From Chloroflexota bacterium (GTDB taxonomy: Bacteria > Chloroflexota > Dehalococcoidia > Plut-88900): a DNA stretch of 14,851 nt. Below are positions 1 to 8,325 of this stretch, one piece after another. The stretch is from positions 1-14,851 of the forward strand of contig JADFJI010000016.1 in NCBI GenBank assembly GCA_022566235.1, in the 5' to 3' direction. The notes below the pieces were generated by a model that ran no database searches, had not been told where the DNA came from, and saw only the letters and a program-made list of their open reading frames with translations. The first letter of the stretch is position 1. Each line of letters begins with the position of its first letter. A program made the position numbers and the translations under genes.

Positions 1-14
1 GCATACTTCAGGAA

Positions 15-380
15 GTGATCGGGGCCGCAACGGTCCTGGTGGTGGATGATCACGCCGCGGATAGAGCGCTCCTCCGGGCCGTGCTCGAGGAGAAGGGTTA
101 CTCGGTGGAGGAGGCCCAGGACGGGCCCAAGGCCGTCGCCATGACTGAAAACAGGCACTACGACGTGATCCTCATGGACATTAAGATGCCCGGCATGAGC
201 GGCTTCGAGGCATTCCGTAAGATACGGGGCAGAGACCCTTCAGCCAGAGCCATCTTCGTTACCGCTTATGCCCAGGAAAGCCCCATTAAAGATGCCCTCC
301 GGTCGGAGGACTACACGGTGATCAACAAGCCCTTTGACATCGACCAGATGTTGAATCTCATCGGGGCAGATACCTCCTAA
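15..380 (+). CDS. Stand-alone CheY-like response regulator receiver
   Basis: Single receiver domain of about 121 residues with no output domain; it would be phosphorylated by a histidine kinase and act by protein contact or as a relay. Visible receiver hallmarks are the acidic pair D11-D12 (VLVVDD), phospho-acceptor D55 in LMDIKMPG, switch T83 (FVTAY) and K105 in the NKPF motif. The GTG at 15 is the first in-window start, but the frame stays open to the window edge and no clear ribosome site precedes it, so the true start, or even an upstream fused domain, may lie outside. The gene ends 13 bases before a receiver-containing sensor kinase, which suggests cotranscription and a shared phosphorelay. 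Domain identity is certain; the N-terminus is not. Confidence 0.88.
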   Translation: MIGAATVLVVDDHAADRALLRAVLEEKGYSVEEAQDGPKAVAMTENRHYDVILMDIKMPGMSGFEAFRKIRGRDPSARAIFVTAYAQESPIKDALRSEDYTVINKPFDIDQMLNLIGADTS

Positions 381-393
381 GAAGAAAGGGAAC

Positions 394-2007
394 ATGAGCA
401 ACCAGGCCAAGATATTGGTAGTTGACGACGAGCCGGGAATCCGGGTAACCCTGTCCGGAATTCTGGAGGATGAGGGCTTTCAGGTTACCGATTGTGACGG
501 GGGCCTGAAGGTTTTGGACCGGCTGGCAAACCTGGACGAAGACGACTGGCCCGACCTGATCATAACCGACATCAAAATGCCCGATGTCGATGGCTTCCAA
601 CTCCTTCGTTTCCTGAAGGAAGGGAACTCGGACAGGCCGGTGATATTCATTTCGGGGCAGGCGACCCTGGACAACGCCGTAGAAGCGGTAAATCAAGGGG
701 CCTACGCCTATCACGTCAAGCCCCTGGACATCGATGCCCTGGTCAACAGCGTTCGCAATGCCCTGCGCCAGCACCAGCTTTCGGCCGAGAATCGAGACCT
801 CCTGAAAAAACTTCGGAAGTCTAATCAGACGCTTCGGACATACAACGACCAGCTTCAGGCCGCCGCAAAGGAGCTCACAGCCTCGGAGAACAAGTTCCGT
901 TCACTGGTGGAGCAGGCCGCCGATGCCATATTCCTTCTGGACCCTGATGATGGCGCCCTTACCGAGGTCAATCCAAGAATGGAGGTCCTAACCGGATACA
1001 GCAGGGAAGAGCTGCTGGGCATGAGCATGCCGGTGCTCTTCCGCGAGGCTGACCGGGTTGGAGCCGCCGAGGTCCTGAATGGTGCAGTGTCCCAGGGGAA
1101 AGCCGGTGTCCAACACCTCTCTTTTCAGCCTCGGGCCGGTGACCCGATCTCCATCGATCTGCACTGCAACCTGGTGGAGTATCAAGGTAGGAAGCTGGTA
1201 CTGGGGGTTGCCCGGGATATCACGGGGCGTCGTAGGGCCGAGGAGATGGTGAGACGTGCGAACCTCAAGCTGGAGCAGCTGCAACGCTTTCAGGCCATCC
1301 AGGCCGCTCGGGAGGATGAGCAGAAGAAGCTGGCCGGCGAGCTCCACGATGAGACGATGTCCGATCTGGCGGGGCTGGCAGTGGACATATCCCTGCTCCG
1401 TCGAGATATCCACCCCCAGGCCGGGGTAGAGACAGAGCTGGGCCGGGTTCGTGAAAAAATCAGGGATATTGATGCCCGGCTCAGGGAGATCGTCGAGGGC
1501 ATCTATCCATCGGTCCTCACCGACCTTGGCCTGGTATCCGCGGTCAAGTCCCATCTCGATAGGTTGACATCCCGTCCGGTTTCCAACCCCAATCCCATTC
1601 AGATAACCTTCAGCGCCAGGGGCTTCGAGAATGGCCGCCTTTCGGAGGTGATAGAGATAGCTCTGTACCGCATCGTTCAGCAGGCGGTGGGCAACGCCAT
1701 AGCCCATGGAGAACCCAGCTCGTTGATCGTCGAGCTGGCCTGGGAACGCTCAGAAGTGCTGGCCTCCGTAGCCGACGATGGCAAGGGCTTCGACCCCGGC
1801 GCGGCCACCAGTACCCATCGAAACGGGCATTTCGGCCTGGAAACCTTGAAGTACCGCACAGAGGGACTGGGCGGGACCCTCCAGATCGACTCGGCCCGGG
1901 GCAAGGGCACCACTATACGCAGCAGGATTCCCGTCAACACCCCCGGCTCTGGCGCTGAGATGGTTCAACGTGGGAGCTACCTGGTCCCTGCCCGAGAGAC
2001 TGACTAG
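394..2007 (+). CDS. Hybrid sensor kinase: receiver-PAS-HisKA_3-HATPase
   Basis: Cytoplasmic two-component protein of 537 residues without membrane segments. Domain order: N-terminal receiver (about 5-120; D11-D12, phospho-acceptor D59 in ITDIKMP, S87, K109), a helical probably coiled-coil linker (about 125-165), a PAS sensor domain (about 165-285), a NarX-type HisKA_3 dimerisation helix with phospho-His318 in ELHDE, and a HATPase_c domain (N-box N434 in QQAVGNAIAH; G1 box DDGKGFD from 461; later GHFGLETLK). The receiver placed before PAS and kinase suggests that another kinase or the upstream receiver tunes its activity. ATG 394 follows AAAGGG at 385-390. HisKA_3 kinases usually signal to NarL-family regulators, but none is encoded here. 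In the family, the residues after the phospho-His commonly form DxxxQ/H for phosphatase activity; here D319 is followed by S323 in the Q/H position, so phosphatase activity may be weak. The signal sensed is unknown. Confidence 0.93.
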   Translation: MSNQAKILVVDDEPGIRVTLSGILEDEGFQVTDCDGGLKVLDRLANLDEDDWPDLIITDIKMPDVDGFQLLRFLKEGNSDRPVIFISGQATLDNAVEAVNQGAYAYHVKPLDIDALVNSVRNALRQHQLSAENRDLLKKLRKSNQTLRTYNDQLQAAAKELTASENKFRSLVEQAADAIFLLDPDDGALTEVNPRMEVLTGYSREELLGMSMPVLFREADRVGAAEVLNGAVSQGKAGVQHLSFQPRAGDPISIDLHCNLVEYQGRKLVLGVARDITGRRRAEEMVRRANLKLEQLQRFQAIQAAREDEQKKLAGELHDETMSDLAGLAVDISLLRRDIHPQAGVETELGRVREKIRDIDARLREIVEGIYPSVLTDLGLVSAVKSHLDRLTSRPVSNPNPIQITFSARGFENGRLSEVIEIALYRIVQQAVGNAIAHGEPSSLIVELAWERSEVLASVADDGKGFDPGAATSTHRNGHFGLETLKYRTEGLGGTLQIDSARGKGTTIRSRIPVNTPGSGAEMVQRGSYLVPARETD

Positions 2008-2185
2008 CCCGCGCACGTTCTGCTAGCTGTCACCAAGTCCTTCTCTTACGTGAAAGATTAGCCCGCTGATCCTGAGATTGGCGAAGGACGAGCTGGCTAT
2101 CTCAGTATCAATGACAGCTAATCTGTACCGGTTGCCTCCTCCCCACGGCTTCCTGCAATCCCAACACTTGTGCTAATCTATTGGT
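2008..2185. other. Intergenic region between kinase and helicase genes
   Basis: 178 bases without a convincing gene. I see no T-tailed terminator after the kinase stop codon. The only feature I can support is the promoter-like element at the right end, described separately. Confidence 0.5.
2168..2179 (+). promoter_or_regulatory. Putative extended -10 promoter, leaderless lhr start
   Basis: TTGTGCTAATCT contains an extended -10-like TG-C-TAATCT, with the hexamer at 2174-2179. A start site about seven bases downstream would fall at or next to the ATG at 2186. An in-frame TAA at 2174-2176 rules out an upstream start, and no Shine-Dalgarno sequence precedes the ATG. The same nine bases TTGTGCTAA occur at 10763-10771 before selA. 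No good -35 is visible. Inference from sequence only. Confidence 0.4.
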
Positions 2186-5100
2186 ATGCCTCTCTCCTCC
2201 TTTCATCCCGTGGTCCAGGCCTGGTTCCGCAGCCGGTTCCAGCAGCCCACCGAGGCCCAGGCCCGGGGCTGGCCCTCCATAGCCCAGGGCAAGCACACCT
2301 TGATCTCGGCGCCCACCGGCTCGGGAAAGACCCTGGCCGCCTTTCTCAAGTGCATCGATGACCTGATAAAGCGGGGCCTGGATAACGGGCTGGAGGACGT
2401 GACCCAGGTGGTCTACGTATCCCCCCTGAAGGCCCTCTCCAACGATATCGAGAGGAACCTGGCGGAACCGTTGTCCGGGATCAACTCCCTCGCCGAAGAG
2501 ATGGGCGTCCCGGTGCCCGAGATCCGGGTCGGCCTCCGCACCGGGGACACCACGCAGTCCCAGAGGCGGGCCATGGCCAAACGGCCCCCCCACATCCTCA
2601 TCACCACCCCCGAGTCCCTCTACATACTGCTGACCTCCAAGAGTGGTAGGCAGGGCTTGCGGGGTGTCAAGACCCTCATCCTGGACGAGATTCACGCCAT
2701 AGCCGACGACAAGAGAGGCTCTCACCTGAGCCTCACCATCGAGCGTTTATGCGCCCTTGCCGAGGGCCCCATAACCCGCATCGGGCTGTCCGCCACCCAG
2801 AAGCCGATAGAGGAGGTGGCCCGGTTCCTGGTGGGCAATCGTTTCATCGGAGAGGACGGCAGCCCCGAGTGTCTGATCGTCGATGCGGGCCATGCCCGGG
2901 AGATCGATCTGGCCCTGGAGATGCCTCAGGGGGAGCTGGGGCCCATCGCCAGCCACGAGCTGTGGGCCGAGACCCTGGATAGGATTGCAGAACTGGCCCG
3001 GGGGCACGGCACCACCCTCGTCTTCGTGAACACCAGGCGGCTAGTGGAGCGGGTATCCCACCAGCTCTCTGAGCGGATGGGTGAAGAGGCTGTGGCCGCC
3101 CATCACGGCAGCCTCTCCCGAGAGACGCGGCACCGGGCCGAGGAGAACCTTAAAGCCGGCAAGGTCAAGGTTTGTGTAGCCACCGCCTCCCTGGAGTTGG
3201 GCATCGACGTCGGTATGGTGGACCTGGTTTGCCAGATCGGGTCGCCCCGGTCCATAGGCCTCCTTATCCAGAGGGTGGGGCGCTCGGGCCACTCCATAGG
3301 CCTGACGCCAAAGGGGCGCCTCTTTCCCCTGACCCGTGACGAGCTGGTGGAATGCGTGGCCCTGGTGAGGGCCGTTAAGCGGCATAACCTGGACAGCCTG
3401 TCCATTCCTCCCTGGCCCCTGGATATCCTGGCCCAGCAGATCGTGGCCGCCTGCGCCTCCGAGGACTGGGACGAGGACCAGCTATTCGATCTCTGCCGGC
3501 GGGCCTATCCCTATCGAGACCTGCCCCGAGAAAAGTACGACCAGGTCATCGAAGTGCTGTCCCGGGGCGTCGCGCCTCGGGAGGGCAGGCGCTCGGCCTT
3601 TCTTCACCGGGATGAGGTCAACAGCAGGCTGAAGGGACGCCGGGGCGCTCGCATTGCCGCACTCACCAGCGGCGGCGCAATACCCGACACCGCCGATTAC
3701 GACGTCGTCGCCGACCCTGAGGGTGTCTTCGTCGGCACCGTAAACGAAGACTTTGCCATCGAGAGCATGGCCGGCGATATATTCCTGCTGGGCAACACTG
3801 CCTGGCGTATACGCCGGGTAGAGCGCGGCCGGGTCAGGGTGGAGGACGCCCACGGCGCAGCCCCGACCATACCCTTCTGGCTGGGCGAGGCCCCGGGAAG
3901 GACCCTGGAGCTGTCTCAGGAGATATCGGACCTTCGCCAGGGGCTGGTCGAGAGGCTGGAGCAGCCCGATGACGCCAGAGAGTGGCTTCTGGAAGAGACC
4001 GGTATCGACGACAACGCCGCCCAGCAGGTAGTGGACTATCTCCAGGAAGGGGTGCGAATCCTGGGCGGTGTGCCCAGGTGTGACACGATTTATGCCGAGC
4101 GCTTCTTCGATGAGACGGGAGGCGCCCAGGTAGTGATACACTCGCCCTTTGGGGCCCGCATCAACCGGGCCTGGGGCATGGCCCTCAGGAAGCAGATCTG
4201 CCGCACCTTCGACTTCGAGCTCCAGGCCGCCGCCACCGACGACGGAATTAACTTCTCCCTGGGGCCCAATCTTTCGTTTCCTCTGTCCGACGTGTTCACC
4301 TTACTCTCCTCCCGAACCCTCGATAGGGTACTGACCCAGGCCGTCCTTCAGGCGCCGCTGTTTCAAACCCGCTGGCGCTGGAACTCCACCAGATCACTGG
4401 CCGTTCTGCGCTTTACGGGTGGCCGGAAGGTGCCGTCTCCCCTCCTCCGGATGCGGTCCGATGACCTGCTGGCAGCCGTATTCCCGGCCCAGGTCCAGTG
4501 CCAGGACAACGCCCCGCGGGTGGAGATTGAGGTGCCCGATCACCCCCTCGTTTTCGAGACCCTCAGGGACTGCCTGACCGAGGCCATGGACCTGGAAGGG
4601 CTGCGACGGGTGCTGGAAGACATCGAGCAGTCCAAGATACAGGTCTATGCTAGGGATACCATACAGCCATCGGTCTTCTCCCACCAGATCCTCAATGCAA
4701 TGCCCTATGCCTTCCTGGACGATGCTCCCCTGGAGGAGCGCCGCTCTCGGGCCGTGTCCCTGCGCCGGGCCCTGCCCCAGGATTCCCGGGACTTGGGGGC
4801 CCTGGACCCGGATGCCATCTCCACCGCGACCCAGGATGCCTGGCCCGTGATCAGAGACGCCGAGGAGTTCCACGATGCCCTTCTGGTTCTGGGGGTCATG
4901 TCTCAAGCAGACCTCAGGCCCGGCGATAACGGGGTTTCCCGAGACCTCGTTCGGGAGTGGACTAATGAGCTGTCCGGCCAGGGGCGGCTTATCACCCTTC
5001 GCCGCCCCGATGGCAGCGAGGCCTGGACGGCCACCGAGTCGGCGGCCACGGCGCTGGCCGCTTATCCGGGCGCAAGTCTCCACCCAGCGCCGCCGGAGCG

Positions 5101-6505
5101 GTTTCTAAAGGGTGACGTCCCATCCCTGGAGGAGGCAGTCCTGGCCCTGGTTAGGGGACGGGTCGAGTGCTCCGGGCCCCTTACCGTCTCGGAGCTGAGC
5201 GAAAGCCTGGGCCTCCCTCCCGGGGATGTCGAGGCGGCCATAGTGCGTCTCGAGGTGGATGGACTGGTCCTTAGGGGCTCCTACAGGCCCGGCGTCGAGG
5301 ATGTCGAGTACTGCGACCGGAGGATCCTGGCCCGGATTCACAGGGCCACCATCGCCAGGCTGCGCCGGGAGATCGAGCCCGTCTCCCAGTCCAATTTCAT
5401 GAGGTTCCTGTTCCGCTGGCAGCACATCGAACCGTCTCACCGGTTGAACGGAGAGGACGGGCTGCTGGAGGTGATCGAGCAGCTTCAGGGGTTCGAGGCC
5501 GCGGCCGGCGCCTGGGAGCCCCAGTTATTGAAATCTAGGGTGGCCGACTATCTACCCTCCATGCTGGACGATCTGTGCTTTGGCGGCCAGGTGGTCTGGG
5601 GACGGATGGCCCGGCGCAGGCCCTCGTCGGATCAGATCATCACCAAGGTCGGCCTGTCCCGAAACGGGCCCCTGACCCTGGGGCTGCGGGAAGACCTGGA
5701 CTGGCTTCTGGACCCCCTGTCTCCCGACGCCAACGGCTTATCCGGGGCTGCTAAAGAGATTTTGGAGGTCCTTTCCACCAGAGGGGCCTCTTTCCAGCCC
5801 GATATAGCTAAGCTGAGTCGAAGGCTGCCCTCTGAGGTTGATGACGCCCTTTGGCAACTGGTGGCCGCGGGCCGGGCCACCGCCGATGGATTTACACCCC
5901 TCAGAAGGATTAGCAACGGGACCCTCCCGGCGCTGAGACGAAGCTCTCGCCTTCGCAGGAGAAAGAGGCAGCGGCCCCCTACCACACGCTGGTCCATCCT
6001 ACAGCCCCTGGCCCCTCCCGATAATGCCATCGCCGAGGATGCCATCAAGAGTAGGGCGTTCCAGCTTCTGAAGCGATACGGAGTCATGGGCCGGGAGCTG
6101 CTGGCCCGGGAGCCTATGGCCCCTCTCTGGCGTGATCTGCTGCGGGTCTACAGGCAGGCCGAGGCCAGAGGCACGATACGCGGTGGCAGGTTTGTGGCCG
6201 GATACCTGGGCGAGCAGTTCGCCCTGCCGGAGGCCATCGAGATGCTACGCTCGGTAAGAAAGATCGAACCCACGGGCCAACTCTTACGGGTCTCGGCCTG
6301 CGACCCCCTCAATCAAGTGGGCATTCTCACGCCGGGGCCCCGGGTCTCGGCCTCCCTGGGTAACCTGGTGCTGTATCGAGACGGCGTGCCCATCGCCTCA
6401 ATCGAGGGTGGAAAGCTGGTGGAGCGGACCCCCCTGGACGATGAGACCCGCCGGGAGGCCCTAGCCCTGGCCCATCCGAGACTGCTAGCCCGGTCCCTGA
6501 GATAG
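2186..6505 (+). CDS. lhr: Lhr-family ATP-dependent superfamily 2 helicase
   Basis: Large helicase-related protein of 1439 residues, close to full-length bacterial Lhr (about 1500) rather than the shorter Lhr-core form. Lhr enzymes move 3' to 5' on single-stranded DNA, unwind DNA-DNA and RNA-DNA duplexes, and are linked to DNA repair in the cytoplasm. Visible motifs: Q-motif region TEAQARGWP (22-30), Walker A APTGSGKT (42-49, K48), DEIH box (167-170), motif III SAT (202-204) and motif VI QRVGRSGH (362-369). RecA-like domains 1 and 2 span roughly 1-400, then a winged-helix and the Lhr-specific core. The C-terminal half contains further winged-helix-like stretches (around 980-1040) and a well-conserved Lhr ending (GGRFVAGYLGEQFALPEA, about 1332-1349). 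An in-frame stop lies 12 bases before ATG 2186, and the N-terminus (FHPVVQAWF) matches the usual Lhr start. The gene stands alone on its strand. Family assignment is very secure; the repair substrate is not known. Confidence 0.96.
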   Translation: MPLSSFHPVVQAWFRSRFQQPTEAQARGWPSIAQGKHTLISAPTGSGKTLAAFLKCIDDLIKRGLDNGLEDVTQVVYVSPLKALSNDIERNLAEPLSGINSLAEEMGVPVPEIRVGLRTGDTTQSQRRAMAKRPPHILITTPESLYILLTSKSGRQGLRGVKTLILDEIHAIADDKRGSHLSLTIERLCALAEGPITRIGLSATQKPIEEVARFLVGNRFIGEDGSPECLIVDAGHAREIDLALEMPQGELGPIASHELWAETLDRIAELARGHGTTLVFVNTRRLVERVSHQLSERMGEEAVAAHHGSLSRETRHRAEENLKAGKVKVCVATASLELGIDVGMVDLVCQIGSPRSIGLLIQRVGRSGHSIGLTPKGRLFPLTRDELVECVALVRAVKRHNLDSLSIPPWPLDILAQQIVAACASEDWDEDQLFDLCRRAYPYRDLPREKYDQVIEVLSRGVAPREGRRSAFLHRDEVNSRLKGRRGARIAALTSGGAIPDTADYDVVADPEGVFVGTVNEDFAIESMAGDIFLLGNTAWRIRRVERGRVRVEDAHGAAPTIPFWLGEAPGRTLELSQEISDLRQGLVERLEQPDDAREWLLEETGIDDNAAQQVVDYLQEGVRILGGVPRCDTIYAERFFDETGGAQVVIHSPFGARINRAWGMALRKQICRTFDFELQAAATDDGINFSLGPNLSFPLSDVFTLLSSRTLDRVLTQAVLQAPLFQTRWRWNSTRSLAVLRFTGGRKVPSPLLRMRSDDLLAAVFPAQVQCQDNAPRVEIEVPDHPLVFETLRDCLTEAMDLEGLRRVLEDIEQSKIQVYARDTIQPSVFSHQILNAMPYAFLDDAPLEERRSRAVSLRRALPQDSRDLGALDPDAISTATQDAWPVIRDAEEFHDALLVLGVMSQADLRPGDNGVSRDLVREWTNELSGQGRLITLRRPDGSEAWTATESAATALAAYPGASLHPAPPERFLKGDVPSLEEAVLALVRGRVECSGPLTVSELSESLGLPPGDVEAAIVRLEVDGLVLRGSYRPGVEDVEYCDRRILARIHRATIARLRREIEPVSQSNFMRFLFRWQHIEPSHRLNGEDGLLEVIEQLQGFEAAAGAWEPQLLKSRVADYLPSMLDDLCFGGQVVWGRMARRRPSSDQIITKVGLSRNGPLTLGLREDLDWLLDPLSPDANGLSGAAKEILEVLSTRGASFQPDIAKLSRRLPSEVDDALWQLVAAGRATADGFTPLRRISNGTLPALRRSSRLRRRKRQRPPTTRWSILQPLAPPDNAIAEDAIKSRAFQLLKRYGVMGRELLAREPMAPLWRDLLRVYRQAEARGTIRGGRFVAGYLGEQFALPEAIEMLRSVRKIEPTGQLLRVSACDPLNQVGILTPGPRVSASLGNLVLYRDGVPIASIEGGKLVERTPLDDETRREALALAHPRLLARSLR

Positions 6506-6639
6506 GACGCTTAGCAGTGGTCTCCTGTACCCCTGTATGGCAAAGCGCTAGTATAGGATAACGCCGTGTTTGCGGCCAGGCAGTTTGATTTGGGGATTTT
6601 CGGATAAATATGTCTCCAGGTTATGCAGATAAGCATCTC

Positions 6640-7026
6640 ATGAAGCGGCTATTCCCGGCTGCTATGCTAATAGTCGTCCTATCTCTTCTCTTAGCGGCGT
6701 GTGGAAGCGACCCGATCCCTACCCCGGACCTTTTCGAGACGACTACTTTCACTGTGGACGGAGGAGGCGTTTTTACTCTGGCTTTTGATTTGCCCGCAGC
6801 CAATTCAATTGATTACCGATATAGCTCAGACTTTGAGCTCACCTTTCGTGTAATTGGCCCACAAGATGACGTGTTGCACAGCGCCAGGAGGTCGTTAACA
6901 GGCGAAGGTAGCATTACTGCGGACGAGCTGGGCCGTTATACGTTCATATTTGACAACAGCCAGTGCCGTTTTACACCGCGTGTCGTCACTTTTAATTCTA
7001 AGGTGATCGCCCCCGGAGACATCTAA
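6640..7026 (+). CDS. Small lipoprotein with GOLD/emp24-like C-terminal part
   Basis: Predicted 128-residue secreted lipoprotein. From ATG 6640 it opens with a textbook lipoprotein signal: positively charged MKR, a hydrophobic stretch (4-18) and lipobox LAAC with C21 as the lipidated residue, so the mature protein should be membrane-anchored on the outside. An in-frame ATG at 6610 would add ten polar residues before MKR and spoil the signal; neither start has a strong ribosome site. The mature part looks all-beta. Its end, YTFIFDNSQCRFTPRVVTF (100-118), resembles the conserved end of emp24/GOLD domains (pattern Y-x-F-x-F-[DS]-N, then about eight residues, then K/R-x-V-x-F). That similarity is from memory of the family, not a search. 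The gene is visibly richer in A+T than its neighbours, which could mean transfer or relaxed codon use. It faces the minus-strand racemase-like gene. Function unknown. Confidence 0.75.
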   Translation: MKRLFPAAMLIVVLSLLLAACGSDPIPTPDLFETTTFTVDGGGVFTLAFDLPAANSIDYRYSSDFELTFRVIGPQDDVLHSARRSLTGEGSITADELGRYTFIFDNSQCRFTPRVVTFNSKVIAPGDI

Positions 7027-7039
7027 GAGGACATAGGCC

Positions 7040-7065
7040 GGGGTTCGCACAGGTGGCGTAACCCC
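7040..7065. terminator. Possible hairpin between convergent genes
   Basis: GGGGTT (7040-7045) pairs with AACCCC (7060-7065) across a 14-base loop, just after the lipoprotein stop and before the convergent racemase-like gene. No T-run follows on either strand, so a terminator role is only suggested by position. Confidence 0.25.
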
Positions 7066-7139
7066 TCTGCTCGGGCTTTGTGGGGCCTGCCCTGAGTCCT
7101 TACCCCCTCTTGAAACTTATATTCAGGCCAGTCTGCCGG

Positions 7140-7152
7140 CCCCTTCAAGGGG
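7140..7152. repeat. Short G/C inverted repeat at the racemase-like stop codon
   Basis: CCCC (7140-7143) and GGGG (7149-7152) flank TTCAA directly after the minus-strand stop codon; the central TT/AA can also pair. It is a small stem that could stabilise the 3' end of the minus-strand transcript. There is no T-run. Confidence 0.3.
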
Positions 7153-8175
7153 TTAGTTGATCAAAAATCCGTCCTTGAGAGGGTCCTCAGGGTCGACCAC
7201 GAACTGGTGCATACCGGTGATCCAGGCCGACCCGGTGAGCTCGGGAATGATGGCCGGATAATCTCCCACCTGGGCCTCCTCCACGACCCGGCCTCTGAAC
7301 AGGGTGCCTATGTAGCTCTCGTTAACCAGCTCCTCATTCAGCTTTATCCGACCCTTGGCATAGAGGTCCGCCAGCTTGGCGCAGGTCCCTGTGCCGCAGG
7401 GGGACCGATCGATGCTGGAGGGTGGCATTATCACAACGTTTTTCATATCGGCCTCGGGGTGGGTAGGCGGCCCGTAGAATTGTACCTGCACCGTCCCCCC
7501 AAAAAACCTTTGCTCCTCATCCGATACCAGTGGGTGCTTTATTTCGATTTGCTCCTTGACGTCGGCCCTTATGATTTCACCGTACTCGATGATCCGGTCC
7601 AACTCTCCGCGGTCCATGCTCAGGCCCACGTCCTTGGCCCTAACCATGATGTAGTACATTCCCCCATAGGCAATGTCCACAGTCAACGTCCCGAACTTGG
7701 AGCTCTTTACCTCCACATCCCGCAGGTAGGAGAAGGATGGAACATTCTGGAAGGTGACCGATTTTGCGCTACCGTTCTCCACCTTGACCTTGACCCGGAC
7801 CAGGCCCCCAAGCGTGTCGAGGGTCAACTCGGTCACCGGCTCCCGGGCCTCGATTATTCCTGTTTCCACCAGGACGGTGCAGGCGGCAATGGTGTTGCTC
7901 CCCGACATGGGTACCGCGCCTTGGGGCTCCAGGATGATAATCCCCACATCCGCCTTGGGCACTGTGGCGGGTACCACAAGGACCACGCACATGGCAGCGT
8001 GCCCCCGAGGCTCGAACAGCAACATCGTGCGCATGTGATCGAGATTGGCCGATAAGAATTTCACCTTCTCCGAAATAGACTTCCCGGGAAGAGGGGGGAA
8101 CCCACCGGTGACTACCCTGGAAGGCATCCCCTCGGCATGGGAGTCCACGGCCGTGATCACGTTGGCAAATCTCAT
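7153..8175 (-). CDS. Proline racemase superfamily protein, Ser/Cys type
   Basis: 340 residues, the usual length for the proline racemase superfamily, whose members epimerise proline or 4-hydroxyproline or dehydrate trans-3-hydroxy-L-proline in the cytoplasm without a cofactor. Two active-site acid/base positions are recognisable: PMSGSN (S91 where racemases have Cys in MCGHN) and DRSPCGTG (D256, C260). In this superfamily Cys/Cys marks proline racemases and many epimerases, Cys/Thr marks human-type trans-3-hydroxyproline dehydratase, and Ser/Cys is found in 4-hydroxyproline epimerases and in dehydratases. Here Ser/Cys plus loss of the usual His (S93) argues against a classical proline racemase. 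ATG at 8175 is preceded by an excellent GAGGAGG five bases upstream. The next gene upstream on the strand is the heme-oxygenase-like gene, 150 bases away. No hydroxyproline oxidase or delta-1-pyrroline deaminase is nearby, so the substrate is open. Confidence 0.9.
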   Translation of the reverse strand: MRFANVITAVDSHAEGMPSRVVTGGFPPLPGKSISEKVKFLSANLDHMRTMLLFEPRGHAAMCVVLVVPATVPKADVGIIILEPQGAVPMSGSNTIAACTVLVETGIIEAREPVTELTLDTLGGLVRVKVKVENGSAKSVTFQNVPSFSYLRDVEVKSSKFGTLTVDIAYGGMYYIMVRAKDVGLSMDRGELDRIIEYGEIIRADVKEQIEIKHPLVSDEEQRFFGGTVQVQFYGPPTHPEADMKNVVIMPPSSIDRSPCGTGTCAKLADLYAKGRIKLNEELVNESYIGTLFRGRVVEEAQVGDYPAIIPELTGSAWITGMHQFVVDPEDPLKDGFLIN

Positions 8176-8180
8176 CTAAA

Positions 8181-8187
8181 CCTCCTC
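8181..8187 (-). promoter_or_regulatory. Strong ribosome binding site of the racemase-like gene
   Basis: Read on the minus strand this is GAGGAGG, five bases before the ATG at 8175. It is the best ribosome site in the window and fixes the start codon. Confidence 0.8.
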
Positions 8188-8325
8188 AGGGTCCAGGCCC
8201 TTGATCCGCCTATTCTGCTAGAGTTGACCGGAAAGAGCAGCAACTCACCTGGGGCCCATATCAAAGGTCTCCAAAGGCAGTGAGGCCGTCACATCGACGA
8301 TAAGGGCCCGGCGTGCGCCAACCGG

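Noticed and set aside
3482..4141. Minus-strand open frame of 219 codons inside lhr
   Set aside because: Antisense to conserved Lhr sequence, with no recognisable motif; a result of GC-rich codon bias.
4394..5083. Minus-strand open frame of 229 codons inside lhr
   Set aside because: Same reason: shadow of the Lhr coding frame.
7207..8055. Plus-strand open frame of 282 codons opposite the racemase-like gene
   Set aside because: The minus-strand protein has clear family motifs and a strong ribosome site; the plus-strand frame is a low-complexity His/Pro/Gly-rich shadow.
8221..8246. Inverted repeat GAGTTG/CAACTC between the racemase-like and heme-oxygenase-like genes
   Set aside because: Only six paired bases with a 14-base loop and no T-run; expected by chance at this length.
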